NCBI RefSeq assembly: GCF_000285495.1
Contig: NZ_HE610976.1
Coordinates: 873,611 to 937,610 of the forward strand
Direction: 5' to 3'
DNA: 64,000 nt
Source: Oceanobacillus massiliensis str. N'diop
Lineage (GTDB): Bacteria; Bacillota; Bacilli; Bacillales; Amphibacillaceae
Shown here: positions 26,415 through 37,116 of the stretch, in pieces
Layout of the letters: every line of letters begins with the position of its first letter
How positions within the stretch are numbered: the stretch's first letter is position 1
Translations under genes and position numbers: made by a program
Notes under the pieces: generated by a model
The model's database searches: none
What the model saw: the letters and a program-made list of their open reading frames with translations, nothing else
Told to the model about the DNA's origin: nothing

Positions 26415-28091
26415 CTATTCCTGACCTACATCAGCCCATTTATATTCATAGGTAGCACCAAATGGGTTAACGAACACATTTTGTACCCTTGTTGAAACAA
26501 GCTGTGCTCTGGATGCCTGATAGATTGGTGCAATGGCAGCATCTTCAAATAATACCTTTTCTGCTTCCAGGAAGTTTTCATAGCGTGCAACATTATCTGT
26601 AGCAAGCGTTGTTGCCGTATCCTGAACTAATGTATCGTATGTTTCACTAGAATAGCCCATCTTGTTATTTCCACCGTCTGTGGTCCATAGATTCATAAAT
26701 GTGAATGGATCTAGGAAATCCGGACCCCATCTGGAAACCTGAAGCTCATAATCCATATTGGAATCTAAATCAAGACGCTGCTCTTTAGGTACTTGTTTTA
26801 AGTTAATGGAAAGACCTGGCAGGTTCGTTGATAACTGGTTTGATAAATATTCGACCATCAATTTAGTTGTCTGGTCATCATCGACGAGCATTTCCAGCTC
26901 CACTGCATCTGTTCCAAGTTCTTCTAAACCTTTTTCCCAGAATTCCTGTGCTGCTTCCACATCATATGTTACCAGGTCACCACTTACTTCACGGAAATCC
27001 TCACCAGATTCTGGCATTGGCGTAAAGTCTGCTGGAACAAGACCGTTTGCTACTAGTGAACCGTTATTAAGAATTTCATCAACTAATGCCTGCTTATCGA
27101 ACGCCCGGCTGATTGCAGCGCGGATATTTTCATTCGCTAAAGCATCGCTGGTTGTTTGATTGAACTTCAAGAAGTAAACGAATGTATCAGCTGAAACGAC
27201 ATAGTCATCGGCTGTCGCATACTGATCGACAAGGTCTGAAGACAAATCGACACGATCGACTTCACCGGACTCATACAAATCTACTGCTGTTTGAGGATCT
27301 TTAACGACCTCGAAGGTTAACGAATCCATATTTACCGCTTCTGCATCCCAATAATCTTCATTCTTTGCCAGTTCCCATGAGTTACTGGTGCTTTCCCAGT
27401 CGCTCATTGTATATGGACCATTTGCCAACAAGGTATCAGCACTTGTTGCAAAATTATCGCCCTGCTCTTCCACAAACTTCTGATTCAGCGGGAAGAATGT
27501 ACCGAACGTTGTTAAGGTTTCAAAGTACGGTGTTGGGTTTTCCAGTTCAACGACAAGCGTGAAGTCTCCATCAGCCTTAACTCCTAAATCTTCAACCGGA
27601 AGTTCTCCAGTACTTACTGCCGTAGCATTTTTAATAACACCATTCATCATGTATGGGCCATATTCCGACCCTGTATCAGGATTTACTGCACGCTGCCATG
27701 AATAAACGAAATCATGGGCAGTCACTGGATCCCCATTTGCCCATAATGCATCTTCCCGTAAGTTGAATGTCCATGTTAAACCATCCTCACTTACTTCATG
27801 ATCAATCGCCATTCCTTCAGAAGGCTGTGTATCTTCATCGAGACGATATAATCCTTCCATCGTAGCTGCTAAATAAATAAATGATGATTCATCTGTAGCT
27901 AGTGAAGGATCCATTGTCGGGATAGCTTCCAGGTTTGTAAAGTTAAGAACCTTTTCCCCTTCTTCGGTTGCTTCTTCACCTGTTCCTTCCCCTTCAGCAT
28001 CAGATTCCTCATTACTGCCGCCAGAGCAGGCTGCTAAAAGACCAATCAATAGTCCAAATAATAGCATTAGTGTCCAATTTTTTAACTTCAT
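26415..28091 (-). CDS. oppA: Oligopeptide ABC transporter substrate-binding lipoprotein
   Basis: A 558-residue family 5 extracellular solute-binding lipoprotein. The signal is LLFGLLIGLLAACSGG with the lipobox Cys at residue 22, followed by a very acidic linker (ESDAEGEGTGEEATEEGEK). The SBP_bac_5 domain follows with DEDTQPSEGMAIDHEVSEDG and NLREDALWANGDPVTAHDFV. The excess of acidic residues suits an extracellular protein from a salt-adapted bacterium. No permease or ATPase genes are adjacent, so it serves a transporter encoded elsewhere. GGGGGGATAAAGA precedes the ATG. Confidence 0.9.
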   Translation of the reverse strand: MKLKNWTLMLLFGLLIGLLAACSGGSNEESDAEGEGTGEEATEEGEKVLNFTNLEAIPTMDPSLATDESSFIYLAATMEGLYRLDEDTQPSEGMAIDHEVSEDGLTWTFNLREDALWANGDPVTAHDFVYSWQRAVNPDTGSEYGPYMMNGVIKNATAVSTGELPVEDLGVKADGDFTLVVELENPTPYFETLTTFGTFFPLNQKFVEEQGDNFATSADTLLANGPYTMSDWESTSNSWELAKNEDYWDAEAVNMDSLTFEVVKDPQTAVDLYESGEVDRVDLSSDLVDQYATADDYVVSADTFVYFLKFNQTTSDALANENIRAAISRAFDKQALVDEILNNGSLVANGLVPADFTPMPESGEDFREVSGDLVTYDVEAAQEFWEKGLEELGTDAVELEMLVDDDQTTKLMVEYLSNQLSTNLPGLSINLKQVPKEQRLDLDSNMDYELQVSRWGPDFLDPFTFMNLWTTDGGNNKMGYSSETYDTLVQDTATTLATDNVARYENFLEAEKVLFEDAAIAPIYQASRAQLVSTRVQNVFVNPFGATYEYKWADVGQE

Positions 28092-28220
28092 TCTTTATCC
28101 CCCCGGTTAATCTTTTTCGATTTTTCTATCAATTTATTAGAGCGAAACTATAAATCGAATTATACTCATTTGTGAGAAAATTGTAAAGAACTTTTAATAT
28201 TTTAATAGGTGCTAATAAAC

Positions 28221-28264
28221 AAAAAATAGACTAAATGAAGTTAGCGGGAACTACATTTAGTCTA
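28221..28264 (-). terminator. Terminator of argG-argH
   Basis: A perfect 11-bp stem TAGACTAAATG with CATTTAGTCTA, 15-base loop, followed by TTTTTTG on the minus strand. Confidence 0.9.
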
Positions 28265-28276
28265 TAAATTTTAAGC

Positions 28277-29692
28277 CTAAGATTGGACTATCCCCTCTTG
28301 TTGTTCAATCCATTGATTGGTTCGCCCGATAACGTCTAGAGCAGTTTGAATCTGCTCCTCCACACGGTTTTTGGCTGTACCGCCGGGTACGTTCCGAGCA
28401 TTGACTACATTTTCAGGTGTTAATGCATCAAAGATATCTGCCCCTATCGATTCAGAGAATGTCTTGAATTCTTCTAAACTCAAATCAAGCAAATATTTGT
28501 CGTTATGAATGCAGTACAGCACAACCTGCCCCACAACTGCATGTGAATCCCGGAATGGCATTCCCTTTTCAACCAGGTAATCTGCAAGGTCTGTTGCGTT
28601 GGAAAAATCCTTCCGCACTGCCTCATACATATTTTCTTTTTTCACCTGCATCGATTCAATCATCGGAGCAAACAGCGCCAGTGCACCCTTTAGTGTATCC
28701 ACCGTATCAAACATGCCTTCCTTGTCTTCCTGCATGTCTTTATTGTAGGCTAACGGCAATCCCTTCAGTGTAGTAAGCATTCCAATTAAATGACCAACCA
28801 CTCTGCCGGTTTTACCTCGCACAAGCTCTGCTACATCCGGATTTTTCTTCTGCGGCATCATACTGCTTCCTGTTGAGAAGGCATCATCCAGTTCAATGAA
28901 ACTGAACTCTGCACTAGACCATTGTACAAGCTCCTCACACAAACGCGATAGATGTACAGAAATCAGGGAGGCGCTGGATAGAAACTCTACAACAAAATCA
29001 CGATCACTGACTGCGTCAAGACTATTTTCACAGAAGCCTTCCATATTTAACTGATCTGCCACAAACTGACGATCAATTGGAAAAGTAGTCCCGGCCAGTG
29101 CACCAGCACCCAGCGGCGATTTGTTTACACGTTTAAAGCTGTCCATAAGCCTTTCTGCATCACGCTGGAACATGAATACATATGCCATCATATGATGACC
29201 GAATAGTACAGGCTGCGCTCGCTGAAGATGTGTGTAGCCAGGCATCACGGTATCAAGATTTGCCTGGGCCTGCTGGAGCAGCGATTGCTGAACAGTTTCA
29301 AGGAGCTGAACAATCCTTACCAGTTCTTCTCTCAAATAAAGACGCATATCAAGAGCAACCTGATCATTTCTGCTTCTCCCGGTATGGAGCTTCCCTCCGA
29401 CAGGACCAGCTTCTTCAATCAGAAGCTTCTCCACATTCATATGGATATCTTCATGCTCTTCAGTTAGTTCCGCTTCCCCTGACTGGATTTTTCTTAAGAC
29501 TTCCTTTAGTCCCTTGGCAATAAGCTCTGCGTCTGTTTCTGGAATAATTCCACAGGCATGAAGCATTTTCACGTGGGCGATACTTCCTTGAATATCATAT
29601 TTTGCCAGTTTCTTATCAAAATTGATTGATGCCGTATATTCATCGACTAACTGATTGGTTGGTTTTGTAAAACGCCCTCCCCATAATTTCAC
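28277..29692 (-). CDS. argH: Argininosuccinate lyase
   Basis: A 471-residue enzyme of the fumarase/aspartase superfamily that splits argininosuccinate into arginine and fumarate, the last step of arginine synthesis. The superfamily signature [16 protein letters not shown] lies near residue 280, with [18 protein letters not shown] (about 105) and [18 protein letters not shown] (about 155, catalytic His). It overlaps argG by four bases, so the pair argG-argH is translationally coupled. Confidence 0.97.
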   Translation of the reverse strand: MKLWGGRFTKPTNQLVDEYTASINFDKKLAKYDIQGSIAHVKMLHACGIIPETDAELIAKGLKEVLRKIQSGEAELTEEHEDIHMNVEKLLIEEAGPVGGKLHTGRSRNDQVALDMRLYLREELVRIVQLLETVQQSLLQQAQANLDTVMPGYTHLQRAQPVLFGHHMMAYVFMFQRDAERLMDSFKRVNKSPLGAGALAGTTFPIDRQFVADQLNMEGFCENSLDAVSDRDFVVEFLSSASLISVHLSRLCEELVQWSSAEFSFIELDDAFSTGSSMMPQKKNPDVAELVRGKTGRVVGHLIGMLTTLKGLPLAYNKDMQEDKEGMFDTVDTLKGALALFAPMIESMQVKKENMYEAVRKDFSNATDLADYLVEKGMPFRDSHAVVGQVVLYCIHNDKYLLDLSLEEFKTFSESIGADIFDALTPENVVNARNVPGGTAKNRVEEQIQTALDVIGRTNQWIEQQEGIVQS

Positions 29693-30945
29693 TTTTGAAC
29701 AGCTTCCTTTACTTCCAGTTTCACTTTTTCAATAGATTTATTTTTTGCATATGTGTGATTGACAGAGGCATGAACCTTCGTCGGCAATCCCCATAGCTTG
29801 ATGAAGCCAAGCGCTGCTTCGTGATCAAAGGCGTCTGCTTTATTGTAGGTTGCCAGATCAAAGTCATAAAGGGACTGTGCCGATTCACGACCGATTACCT
29901 GTGCATGGCCTTTATACAATTGCACCTTTACGGTTCCGGAAACATGCTCCTGCGTTTTGCTGATAAAGGTCTGAAGAGCCTCCGTCAGTGGAGAGTACCA
30001 TAAACCGTAGTATACGGTCTGCGCCAGTTTTTGTTCTATAATCGGCTTGAATTCAGCAACTTCTCTAGGCAGTGTCAATGCTTCCAGTTCCTCATGTGCT
30101 GCAATTAACGTCATGGCGGCAGGAGCTTCATAGATTTCTCTTGATTTTATCCCGACAAGACGGTTTTCCACATGATCGATTCTGCCGACGCCATGCTTAC
30201 CTGCAATTTCATTCAATTTCAAAATCAAATCATCCAGCTTCATCTCTTTACCATCCAGGGAAACCGGTTTTCCCTGGTCGAAAGTAATCTGAATAACTTC
30301 AGGAACATCCGGTGCATCAACCGGATCTGCTGTCAGATCAAAGGCATCTTTTGGCGCCTCCGCCCAGGGGTCTTCCAAAATACCGCATTCATTGCTTCTG
30401 CCCCATAAATTCTGATCGATGCTGTATGGACTATCCAAGTCGATTGGAATTGGTATATGGTTATCCTTGGCATACGCAATCTCTTCTTCTCTTGACATTG
30501 CCCACTCACGTACAGGAGCAACAATCTTAAGTTCTGGATTTAAAGCTGTAAACGCAACATCAAAACGTACCTGGTCATTCCCTTTGCCAGTACAGCCGTG
30601 CGCAACAGCAATCGCTCCTTCCTCTTCTGCGATATCTACAAGAATCTTTGCGATCAATGGGCGGGAAAGTGCTGAAATCAACGGGTATTTCCCTTCATAT
30701 AAAAGGTTTGCCTGGAGCGCAGGAAGTACATATTCCTCTGCGTAAAGCTCCTTTGCATCAATAACATAGGATTTTATTGCCCCGACATCCAATGCCTTCT
30801 TTTTAACAAAGTCCAAGTCTTTTCCTTCTCCGACATCCAGTGCCACTGCAATGACATCATAATGATATTTATCCTGTAACCATTTCACCGCAACGGAAGT
30901 ATCGAGCCCTCCGGAATATGCCAACACGATTTTTTCCTTCGTCAT
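29689..30945 (-). CDS. argG: Argininosuccinate synthase
   Basis: A 418-residue enzyme that joins citrulline and aspartate using ATP. The N-terminal ATP pyrophosphatase motif is [17 protein letters not shown]; further family segments are [17 protein letters not shown] and [16 protein letters not shown]. It is the first gene of argG-argH. Two ARG-box-like palindromes lie 32-68 bases before the start, so repression by AhrC/ArgR with arginine is likely. GAGGGGAAATATATC precedes the ATG. Confidence 0.97.
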   Translation of the reverse strand: MTKEKIVLAYSGGLDTSVAVKWLQDKYHYDVIAVALDVGEGKDLDFVKKKALDVGAIKSYVIDAKELYAEEYVLPALQANLLYEGKYPLISALSRPLIAKILVDIAEEEGAIAVAHGCTGKGNDQVRFDVAFTALNPELKIVAPVREWAMSREEEIAYAKDNHIPIPIDLDSPYSIDQNLWGRSNECGILEDPWAEAPKDAFDLTADPVDAPDVPEVIQITFDQGKPVSLDGKEMKLDDLILKLNEIAGKHGVGRIDHVENRLVGIKSREIYEAPAAMTLIAAHEELEALTLPREVAEFKPIIEQKLAQTVYYGLWYSPLTEALQTFISKTQEHVSGTVKVQLYKGHAQVIGRESAQSLYDFDLATYNKADAFDHEAALGFIKLWGLPTKVHASVNHTYAKNKSIEKVKLEVKEAVQK

Positions 30946-30976
30946 GATATATTTCCCCTCTCTAATTGTGCTATTA

Positions 30977-31013
30977 ATGAATTATTATGCATCATTATGT
31001 ATAATAATTCAAT
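30977..31013 (-). promoter_or_regulatory. Pair of ARG boxes (AhrC/ArgR operator)
   Basis: ATGAATTATTATGCAT followed by ATTATGTATAATAATTCAAT form a long AT-rich dyad in which each half matches the ARG-box pattern (TGAAT...ATTCA like). Its position just upstream of argG supports arginine-dependent repression. Confidence 0.75.
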
Positions 31014-31032
31014 AGTTATTTTCATTTTTTTG

Positions 31033-31062
31033 AGGTGCCTGTCACTTCCCGGTTTTTGTCGA
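31033..31062 (+). repeat. 30-base dispersed repeat, copy 4
   Basis: AGGTGCCTGTCACTTCCCG followed by GTTTTTGTCGA; identical to the reverse of 13321-13350. Here it is not part of a visible hairpin. Confidence 0.8.
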
Positions 31063-31167
31063 ATGATGTTAGGTTCGTTTATTTGGTATCAGAACCTTCG
31101 CCCTTTAGCGTTTTCTTCTCTCTCTGGGCAATGTTCTCTGCGCACTCTAGTTTTCATGCGAAATAAT

Positions 31168-31205
31168 AAAACGCCAAGTGTGGTTGGTTAACCGAACACT
31201 TGGCG
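31168..31205 (-). terminator. Terminator of yhfK
   Basis: The stem CGCCAAGTG with CACTTGGCG, extended by a GGTT/AACC inner stem, followed by TTTTATTATT on the minus strand. Confidence 0.9.
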
Positions 31206-31212
31206 CTGATAT

Positions 31213-31863
31213 TTATTTTAAAGCTTTAATTGCCTCAGAAATGGAGACATCTCCTGTTATTAAGTCAAATCCTTTTCGGTAGGTGCTTTCTGCCGTTAAT
31301 GAGTCAACGACGACTTGTGCCACATCTTCACGCGGAATAGAACCCCGCTCCAGATTTTCTGCCGCTTTCACTTTTCCTGTTGCCGGTTCATTGAGCAATC
31401 CGCCTGGTCTTACAATCGTATAGTTCAGATTGCTTGATTCCAGCATTCTGTCTGCATAATGCTTGGCAACCATATATGGTTTAATGGGGCTGTCATCCCA
31501 GCTTTCCCGATGATGGGCCTGAAATGCACTGACAATGACAAATCGATTGGCACCTGCCTCTTCAGCAGCTTCCATTGCCTTTACAGCACCATCCAGATCA
31601 ATCAGTAATGTCTTATCAGATCCAGTACTCCCGCCTGAACCTGCCGTGAAGATGACGGCATCCATTCCTTTTACCGCCTCTTTTATCCCCTCCACACTGC
31701 CTTCCAGATTGGCAAGTACGGCCTCAACTCCGGAAGCGGAGAATGCTTGCTGTTGCTCTTCTTTCCTGACCATTGCCCGGACCGTATGCTGATCACTATC
31801 TTGAAGTAAGTGTACAATACGCTTGCCGATCTGCCCATTGGCCCCGATTACTAGAACTTTCAT
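31213..31863 (-). CDS. yhfK: NAD(P)-binding Rossmann protein, YhfK-like
   Basis: A 216-residue atypical short-chain dehydrogenase (NAD(P)H-binding, NmrA-like) very like B. subtilis YhfK. The dinucleotide motif VLVIGANGQIGKRIV is at the N-terminus, followed by VRAMVRKEEQ, VIFTAGSGGSTGSDKTLLID and VAKHYADRMLE (Tyr/Lys region) and TIVRPGGLLNEP. No reaction is known for this group. The ATG at 31863 follows AGGAGATGTGT; the earlier in-frame ATG lacks a ribosome site. Monocistronic. Confidence 0.88.
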   Translation of the reverse strand: MKVLVIGANGQIGKRIVHLLQDSDQHTVRAMVRKEEQQQAFSASGVEAVLANLEGSVEGIKEAVKGMDAVIFTAGSGGSTGSDKTLLIDLDGAVKAMEAAEEAGANRFVIVSAFQAHHRESWDDSPIKPYMVAKHYADRMLESSNLNYTIVRPGGLLNEPATGKVKAAENLERGSIPREDVAQVVVDSLTAESTYRKGFDLITGDVSISEAIKALK

Positions 31864-31956
31864 ACACACATCTCCTCTTCTGCTATCCATTTTGACTTAG
31901 TGTCATTATTTCAAATGCTGGCAGGATTTTCAAAGGTTGTGCTTTATCACAGTTCC

Positions 31957-32646
31957 TTACATAATCATGAACACCATTGCCGGGGAAATGAAGGAGACAA
32001 CAACTGCACTTAATACCATTGCCACTGTACTTACAGAACCCTCCAACTGACTGCGCTCCATCGCGTTGGCAGTACCGACCGCATGGGATGCACTACCCAG
32101 ACCAACACCACGCCCAATCGCATGGTTAATTCTAAAGAGCTTAAACACAAATGGACTCATAATAGTACCACCTATTCCTGCAACGATGACAAAGACTGCC
32201 GCCAGGGATGTGACACCGCCCATAGAATCTGCTATCGCCATCGATACAGGAGTTGTCACGGATTTCGGAATCAGGGAATAAACAATGTAGTCATCGACAT
32301 GGCTCCACATCGCAAGCACTATCCCTGTTACCACCCCTACTACCGCACCAGCCAATGTACCAAACAGAACCGGTATCATCAGTTCCTTAAGGATATGCCG
32401 CTGCTGATAAAGCGGATAGGCAAGTGCTACAACGGCAGGCCCAAGCAATTGATTAATCCATTCTCCGCCAACCATGTAGGAATCGTATGATACGTTAAAG
32501 ATGAGCAATACTGCAATAATCAAAATAGAACCAAGAAATATCGGCAGCGTAATAGGCAAGACAATTTTTTTATGTAATTGCCATGTTAGCATATAAACCA
32601 CCAATGTCCCCACTACCGATAGAAAACCAATCATGAAGCTAGTCAT
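31957..32646 (-). CDS. CidB/LrgB family membrane protein
   Basis: A 229-residue membrane protein of the LrgB/CidB family. Typical segments are SLIPKSVTTPVSMAIADSMG and GVGLGSASHAVGTANAMERS. LrgAB/CidAB pairs act in pyruvate or by-product transport and modulate murein hydrolase activity and lysis. Its start overlaps the end of the cidA/lrgA-like gene by eight bases. No LytSR or CidR-type regulator adjoins the pair. Confidence 0.9.
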   Translation of the reverse strand: MTSFMIGFLSVVGTLVVYMLTWQLHKKIVLPITLPIFLGSILIIAVLLIFNVSYDSYMVGGEWINQLLGPAVVALAYPLYQQRHILKELMIPVLFGTLAGAVVGVVTGIVLAMWSHVDDYIVYSLIPKSVTTPVSMAIADSMGGVTSLAAVFVIVAGIGGTIMSPFVFKLFRINHAIGRGVGLGSASHAVGTANAMERSQLEGSVSTVAMVLSAVVVSFISPAMVFMIM

Positions 32647-33013
32647 GCTGTAATTCCTTCTTTCTCATTAATCGCTGACTGACCCTGGCTGAAATCCCCA
32701 TTACGAGGATAGTGCTGATAAGAACTATCAAAATGACCAGAAGCCCTTTCCCGTAGAATAGATCAAAATAGTTGATGACCCCAACCGTTGCCGGGATAAA
32801 AAACAATGTTAAATGATTAACAATCAATTTGGTGCCTTCCTCCATCCAAGTCACTTTGATTCCCTTTGTCAGTAAAAGAATAAAGAAAATAATCATACCA
32901 ATAACACTTCCGGGAACAATCAGATTGAATGTTTGCTGGATCCAGTTTCCAGCCAGAAAAATACCGTATAGGGCCAAAATCTGTATAGTTGTCTTAGCTG
33001 CTCGTATAAGCAA
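32639..33013 (-). CDS. CidA/LrgA family holin-like protein
   Basis: A membrane protein of about 124 residues with four hydrophobic helices and the family motif GNWIQQTFNLIVPGSVIGMI near residue 22, then LFFIPATVGVINYF. The likely start is a TTG at 33013 nine bases after TTGGAG, which gives the usual family length; in-frame ATGs at 33049 and 33091 lack ribosome sites. It is paired with the cidB/lrgB-like gene. Confidence 0.85.
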   Translation of the reverse strand: MLIRAAKTTIQILALYGIFLAGNWIQQTFNLIVPGSVIGMIIFFILLLTKGIKVTWMEEGTKLIVNHLTLFFIPATVGVINYFDLFYGKGLLVILIVLISTILVMGISARVSQRLMRKKELQHD

Positions 33014-33167
33014 TGGGAAACACTCCAATTTTTTTATTGATTTATTCATTATAACAAAAACAGGATGAATTCCTTCCATTCCATGCTTCATATTTATATA
33101 TATTCATAGAAAACGAGAATAATAAGCTGACGAGCTTCATAGGCTTTTCCTTTTTTACCCATAAAAA

Positions 33168-33195
33168 AAGCTCCCGCCTTTTAAGACTGGAAGCC
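33168..33195 (-). terminator. Terminator of the pst operon
   Basis: A seven-pair stem GGCTTCC with GGGAGCT followed by TTTTTTTAT on the minus strand, 11 bases after the pstB stop. Confidence 0.75.
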
Positions 33196-33205
33196 AATTT
33201 TACAT

Positions 33206-34030
33206 TTATCCAAACCTCCCGGAAATATAATCCTCCGTTCTCCGATCTGCGGGCTTGGTAAAGATGGTATTCGTATCATCAAACTCCACTACTTCACCGT
33301 TCAGGAAGAAGGCTGTTTTATTGGAAATACGTGCAGCCTGCTGCATATTGTGTGTCACAATTATAATGGAATATTCTTTTTCCAGTTCCTGAATCAGTTC
33401 TTCAATCCTTAAGGTTGATTTTGGATCCAGCGCAGAAGTCGGCTCATCCATCAGAATAACATCCGGTTCGATTGCCAAACACCTGGCTATGCAAAGACGC
33501 TGCTGCTGTCCCCCGGATAGGCCATAGGCATTTTCATTCAAACGATCCTTCACTTCATCCCAGATCGATGCACCACGAAGGCTTTTCTCCACAATTTCAT
33601 CGAGTACCTTTTTATTGCGGATTCCATGAATTTTGGGCCCATATGCAATGTTTTCATAAATGGATTTCGGGAATGGATTCGGTTTTTGGAAAACCATTCC
33701 TACATGTGTTCTTAAATCCTCCACTTTAAACGACCTGTCCAGTATGTTCTTGCCTTTGTAGGTAATCGTCCCTGTTGTACGAACTGTAGGAACTAGCTCC
33801 ACCATTCGGTTCAGTGTCTTGATATAAGTTGATTTTCCGCAACCTGAAGGCCCAATTATCGCGGTTACTTCCTTTTCGCTAATGGACAGGTTAATGTCTT
33901 TTAGTGCATGTGTTTCTCCATACCACAAATTAAGGTCCTGCGTATCATAGACAACTTCATTCTGTCTTATTATCTTTTCATCTTTACGGCGATTAACTTG
34001 CACCTTCTTCGTATCTACTAAGGGGCTCAT
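33206..34030 (-). CDS. pstB: Phosphate ABC transporter ATPase
   Basis: A 274-residue ATP-binding subunit of the high-affinity phosphate importer PstSCAB. Walker [21 protein letters not shown]-loop [10 protein letters not shown], signature [15 protein letters not shown] and Walker [14 protein letters not shown] are all present. The ATG at 34030 has AAGGAG nine bases upstream; an ATG six codons earlier overlaps that site. Unlike B. subtilis, which has two pstB genes, there is one copy here, and no phoU follows. Confidence 0.96.
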   Translation of the reverse strand: MSPLVDTKKVQVNRRKDEKIIRQNEVVYDTQDLNLWYGETHALKDINLSISEKEVTAIIGPSGCGKSTYIKTLNRMVELVPTVRTTGTITYKGKNILDRSFKVEDLRTHVGMVFQKPNPFPKSIYENIAYGPKIHGIRNKKVLDEIVEKSLRGASIWDEVKDRLNENAYGLSGGQQQRLCIARCLAIEPDVILMDEPTSALDPKSTLRIEELIQELEKEYSIIIVTHNMQQAARISNKTAFFLNGEVVEFDDTNTIFTKPADRRTEDYISGRFG

Positions 34031-34086
34031 CCATTTCCTCTCCTTCATGTTAATTATACGTCCGTTGCAGGGCGATACTTTTAAAA

Positions 34087-34971
34087 TTAATATCTGTGTT
34101 GAAATTTATTCCGTATAAAGATGGCAACCGAATTTAAAAGGAATAACAGTACCAATAGAGCAATAATTGTTGCCGCTGCTAAATATGCATATTCTTGAAC
34201 AAGGGAGGAGTCAAGGGTCCAGTAGTAAATCTGCATCGGCATTGCTGTAAATGTATCAAATATTCCTTCAGGGAAAGGTATCAGCAGCGCTGGGATTCCC
34301 AGGACTGTCAGTGGTGCCGTTTCCCCGATGGCACGGGAGAGAGCCAAGATTGACCCAGTCAAAATACCTGGTAATGCGGCAGGGAGAATAATATTCTTCA
34401 CAGTCTGCCATTTAGTCGCACCCATACCATAAGACGCCTCACTCAGGTACTGCGGAACAGCCCGGATTGCTTCCTGGGCAGCCACAATCACAATCGGCAA
34501 TACAAGCAAAGAGAGGGTTAATCCACCAGCCAGGACGGCATTTCCAAAGTCCATTGCCCTGACAAAAATGGTCAAACCTAAGAGGCCATATACAATCGAA
34601 GGTACCCCAGCAAGATTGGAAATATTAGTAGCGATAAGGGACTGGAACTTCCCTTCCTTTGCATATAGCTCCAAGTAGATGGCCGTGCCGACACCAATGA
34701 AAATAGTGACAGGAATGACAATGAGCATGAGCCAGGATGTTCCTAGAATCGCACCCATGATACCGGCACGTTCTGCATCCGTTGATAATCTTCCGGTTAA
34801 GAAGTTCCAATCAATCCATGCAGCACCTTGAGAAAAAACCCGGATAAGCAGGATAGCCAGTACAGCCAGCCCAAATAACGTCGCGGCCAAAAATAATTGT
34901 TTCCATATGTTATTTTTCAATACACGGGAAGACATACGCTTCTTTACTTGGGCATTATCTACATACTTCAT
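34087..34971 (-). CDS. pstA: Phosphate ABC transporter permease PstA
   Basis: A 294-residue permease with six membrane helices and the binding-protein-dependent transport signature near [21 protein letters not shown] and [16 protein letters not shown]. The ATG at 34971 follows GGGAGG at eight bases and begins just after the pstC stop. It forms the inner membrane channel with PstC. Confidence 0.95.
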   Translation of the reverse strand: MKYVDNAQVKKRMSSRVLKNNIWKQLFLAATLFGLAVLAILLIRVFSQGAAWIDWNFLTGRLSTDAERAGIMGAILGTSWLMLIVIPVTIFIGVGTAIYLELYAKEGKFQSLIATNISNLAGVPSIVYGLLGLTIFVRAMDFGNAVLAGGLTLSLLVLPIVIVAAQEAIRAVPQYLSEASYGMGATKWQTVKNIILPAALPGILTGSILALSRAIGETAPLTVLGIPALLIPFPEGIFDTFTAMPMQIYYWTLDSSLVQEYAYLAAATIIALLVLLFLLNSVAIFIRNKFQHRY

Positions 34972-34972
34972 T

Positions 34973-35929
34973 TTAATATTCCTCCCTAAATTTACGAGAG
35001 ATGTATCTAGCAAGCAGATTCATCAATAAAGTGAATACAAATAGCGTTAATGCAACAGCATATAAGCTGTAATATATCGTCGATCCGGCAGGGGCATCCC
35101 CACCAGAGACTTCAACAATATATGCAGTCATTGTCTGCATAGATTGAGTAATGTCGAAGGTAAAGTTTTTGGAGCTTCCACTTGCAATGGTAACAATCAT
35201 CGTCTCACCAATTGCACGGGAAATCCCAAGCACAAATGAAGAAATAATTCCAGACAGTGCAGCGGGAATGACAACCCTTAAAGTCGTTTCCAGCTTCGTT
35301 GCTCCGAGTGCCAGTGCACCTTCACGCATTGAGTTCGGTACAGCAGTCATGGCATCCTCTGATAATGATGCAATCATTGGAATAATCATGACCCCCATCA
35401 CAAGACCCGGGCTTAATATATTTGTCGCTTCCACAGCGGGAAATATCGTTCTGATTATCGGTGTCACAAAAGTAAATGCGAAAAACCCATACACAATCGT
35501 TGGTATTCCAGCAAGGATCTCTAGAAGAGGTTTAATCGTTCTTCTTACTTTTTCTGATGCATATTCACTCAAATAAATGGCGGACATCAAGCCAATCGGA
35601 CCCGCCACAAACATTGCTATGACAGATGAAATAACCGTACCCGTAATCAAAGGCAACACACCAAATTCGGGATTTTGGCTCAAAGGCCTTAATACCGTAC
35701 CCGTAAAGAATTCCCAAATCGGAACCATTTTGAAAAATTCAACGGACTCAGCCAGTAACGTATAAATGATTCCTATTGTTGTCAGGATAGAGACTGAAGC
35801 AATCATGATTAGAATAGCGGGAACCATTTTTTCCATCAGATTGGAATAATTTTTCTTCTTTTTCTTTTCAGCTATCATTTCTCTTACATTTACAGCGTTT
35901 TTTTTGTGCAATTCGCTGCTTGCTGCCAT
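34973..35929 (-). CDS. pstC: Phosphate ABC transporter permease PstC
   Basis: A 318-residue permease with a basic N-terminal tail (EKKKKKNYSN), six membrane helices and the conserved EGALALGATKLETTLRVVIP followed by GISRAIGETMIV. GGGGGGCACCTAAG precedes the ATG. It lies after a strong hairpin that separates it from pstS. Confidence 0.95.
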   Translation of the reverse strand: MAASSELHKKNAVNVREMIAEKKKKKNYSNLMEKMVPAILIMIASVSILTTIGIIYTLLAESVEFFKMVPIWEFFTGTVLRPLSQNPEFGVLPLITGTVISSVIAMFVAGPIGLMSAIYLSEYASEKVRRTIKPLLEILAGIPTIVYGFFAFTFVTPIIRTIFPAVEATNILSPGLVMGVMIIPMIASLSEDAMTAVPNSMREGALALGATKLETTLRVVIPAALSGIISSFVLGISRAIGETMIVTIASGSSKNFTFDITQSMQTMTAYIVEVSGGDAPAGSTIYYSLYAVALTLFVFTLLMNLLARYISRKFREEY

Positions 35930-35966
35930 CTTAGGTGCCCCCCTTCAAGCATCTTAAAAAGTCACA

Positions 35967-36002
35967 ATAAGATGAGAGCGTCACAAAGGGCTCTCATCTT
36001 AT
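35967..36002 (-). terminator. Hairpin between pstS and pstC
   Basis: A perfect 13-bp stem, ATAAGATGAGAGC with GCTCTCATCTTAT, lies between the pstS stop and the pstC start. It has no long T run. It probably stabilises the pstS message or partly terminates, so the binding protein is made in excess. Confidence 0.7.
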
Positions 36003-36032
36003 CAGAATTCATTTTCTCTTTTTAGGATTGGA

Positions 36033-37037
36033 TTATTTCAATGCTTCCAGCTCTTCAACAAGTGCTTGCGCTTCTTCTTCCGGAATTGGCGCAAAGCCTG
36101 TTTCACCGGCAAATGCATTCGTATTGTTCATTACATATAATGCATAATCGAGTACTTGTGGCTTCTCTTTAGCCTGGTTTACATTCAAGTACGTAAACAC
36201 AGGACGCGTGAATCCGGCATAGTCGCCATCTTCAGCAATAGTGTCAAGGGACGGCGCAACAGGTCCATCTCCAAAGTCAATGCTTGTTGCCTGGACTTTA
36301 TCCTTGTTGCTGTCATAGTAACCAAATCCGAAGAATCCAATTGCATTTGTATCTTCAGAAACAAGTGTTACTAGAGTTGAGTATTCTTGCTGCAAATCAA
36401 TAGATTCTACTAAATCCTGTTCTTCCAAAATATTTTCATAGAAAAACTCATATGTTCCATGATTTTCATTCGGCCCATAGGTTTGAATCTCTTCTTCCGG
36501 CCATTCAGGATTGATTTCAGACCAAGTCGTAACATTTCCCAGGAAAATATCTTTGACTTGCTGTTCAGTCAATTCTGTAGCCCAATCATTCTCAGGATTT
36601 GTTACAATCGTTAAACCATCAAGTGCTACTTTCAGCTCTTTCACTTCTATTCCAAGCTCTTCTGCTTTTGCTTGTTCTTCTTCTTTAATAAGGCGGGATG
36701 CATCATTAAAATCTGTTCCATCTTCCATGAGGAATTTTTCAAAACCAGCACTTGTTCCTGCGCGGCTTACTTCTACAGAAACGCCTTGCTGTTCATTGAT
36801 CATATATTCTTCAGCCAGTCGGGACATCAATGGAAAAACGGTACCGGATCCATCAATCACTACGCTTCCTTCCAGTTCAGCTGATTCACTTTCACTATCA
36901 CTGTCTCCAGAAGCCGTCTCGCCTGCTGCAGATTCTTCTTCTGTACCAGTATTCTCTTCTTCTGATCCTCCGCATGCTGCAAGCACTGCTGCCAATGCTG
37001 CAATTAAAAGGAACATTAAGTACTTTTTGAAATTCAT
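36033..37037 (-). CDS. pstS: Phosphate-binding lipoprotein PstS
   Basis: A 334-residue lipoprotein. Signal LLIAALAAVLAACGGS with the lipobox Cys at residue 22, then an acidic Glu/Ser-rich linker, then the PBP-like II domain beginning VVIDGSGTVFPLMSRLAEEY and containing VSRAGTSAGFEKF that binds phosphate. It heads the operon pstS-pstC-pstA-pstB. The acidic surface is consistent with life in salt. GGGGAGGAC precedes the ATG. Confidence 0.95.
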   Translation of the reverse strand: MNFKKYLMFLLIAALAAVLAACGGSEEENTGTEEESAAGETASGDSDSESESAELEGSVVIDGSGTVFPLMSRLAEEYMINEQQGVSVEVSRAGTSAGFEKFLMEDGTDFNDASRLIKEEEQAKAEELGIEVKELKVALDGLTIVTNPENDWATELTEQQVKDIFLGNVTTWSEINPEWPEEEIQTYGPNENHGTYEFFYENILEEQDLVESIDLQQEYSTLVTLVSEDTNAIGFFGFGYYDSNKDKVQATSIDFGDGPVAPSLDTIAEDGDYAGFTRPVFTYLNVNQAKEKPQVLDYALYVMNNTNAFAGETGFAPIPEEEAQALVEELEALK

Positions 37038-37116
37038 TTGTAATTGTCCTCCCCTGATTTATGAACTATTTTTTTGTGGGCTATTATGCCCCTCAATTGA
37101 TAGTATAGTAGGGAAA

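Noticed and set aside
30946-31040. T-box or other leader ahead of argG
   Set aside because: No T-box sequence is present; the palindromic ARG boxes explain regulation.
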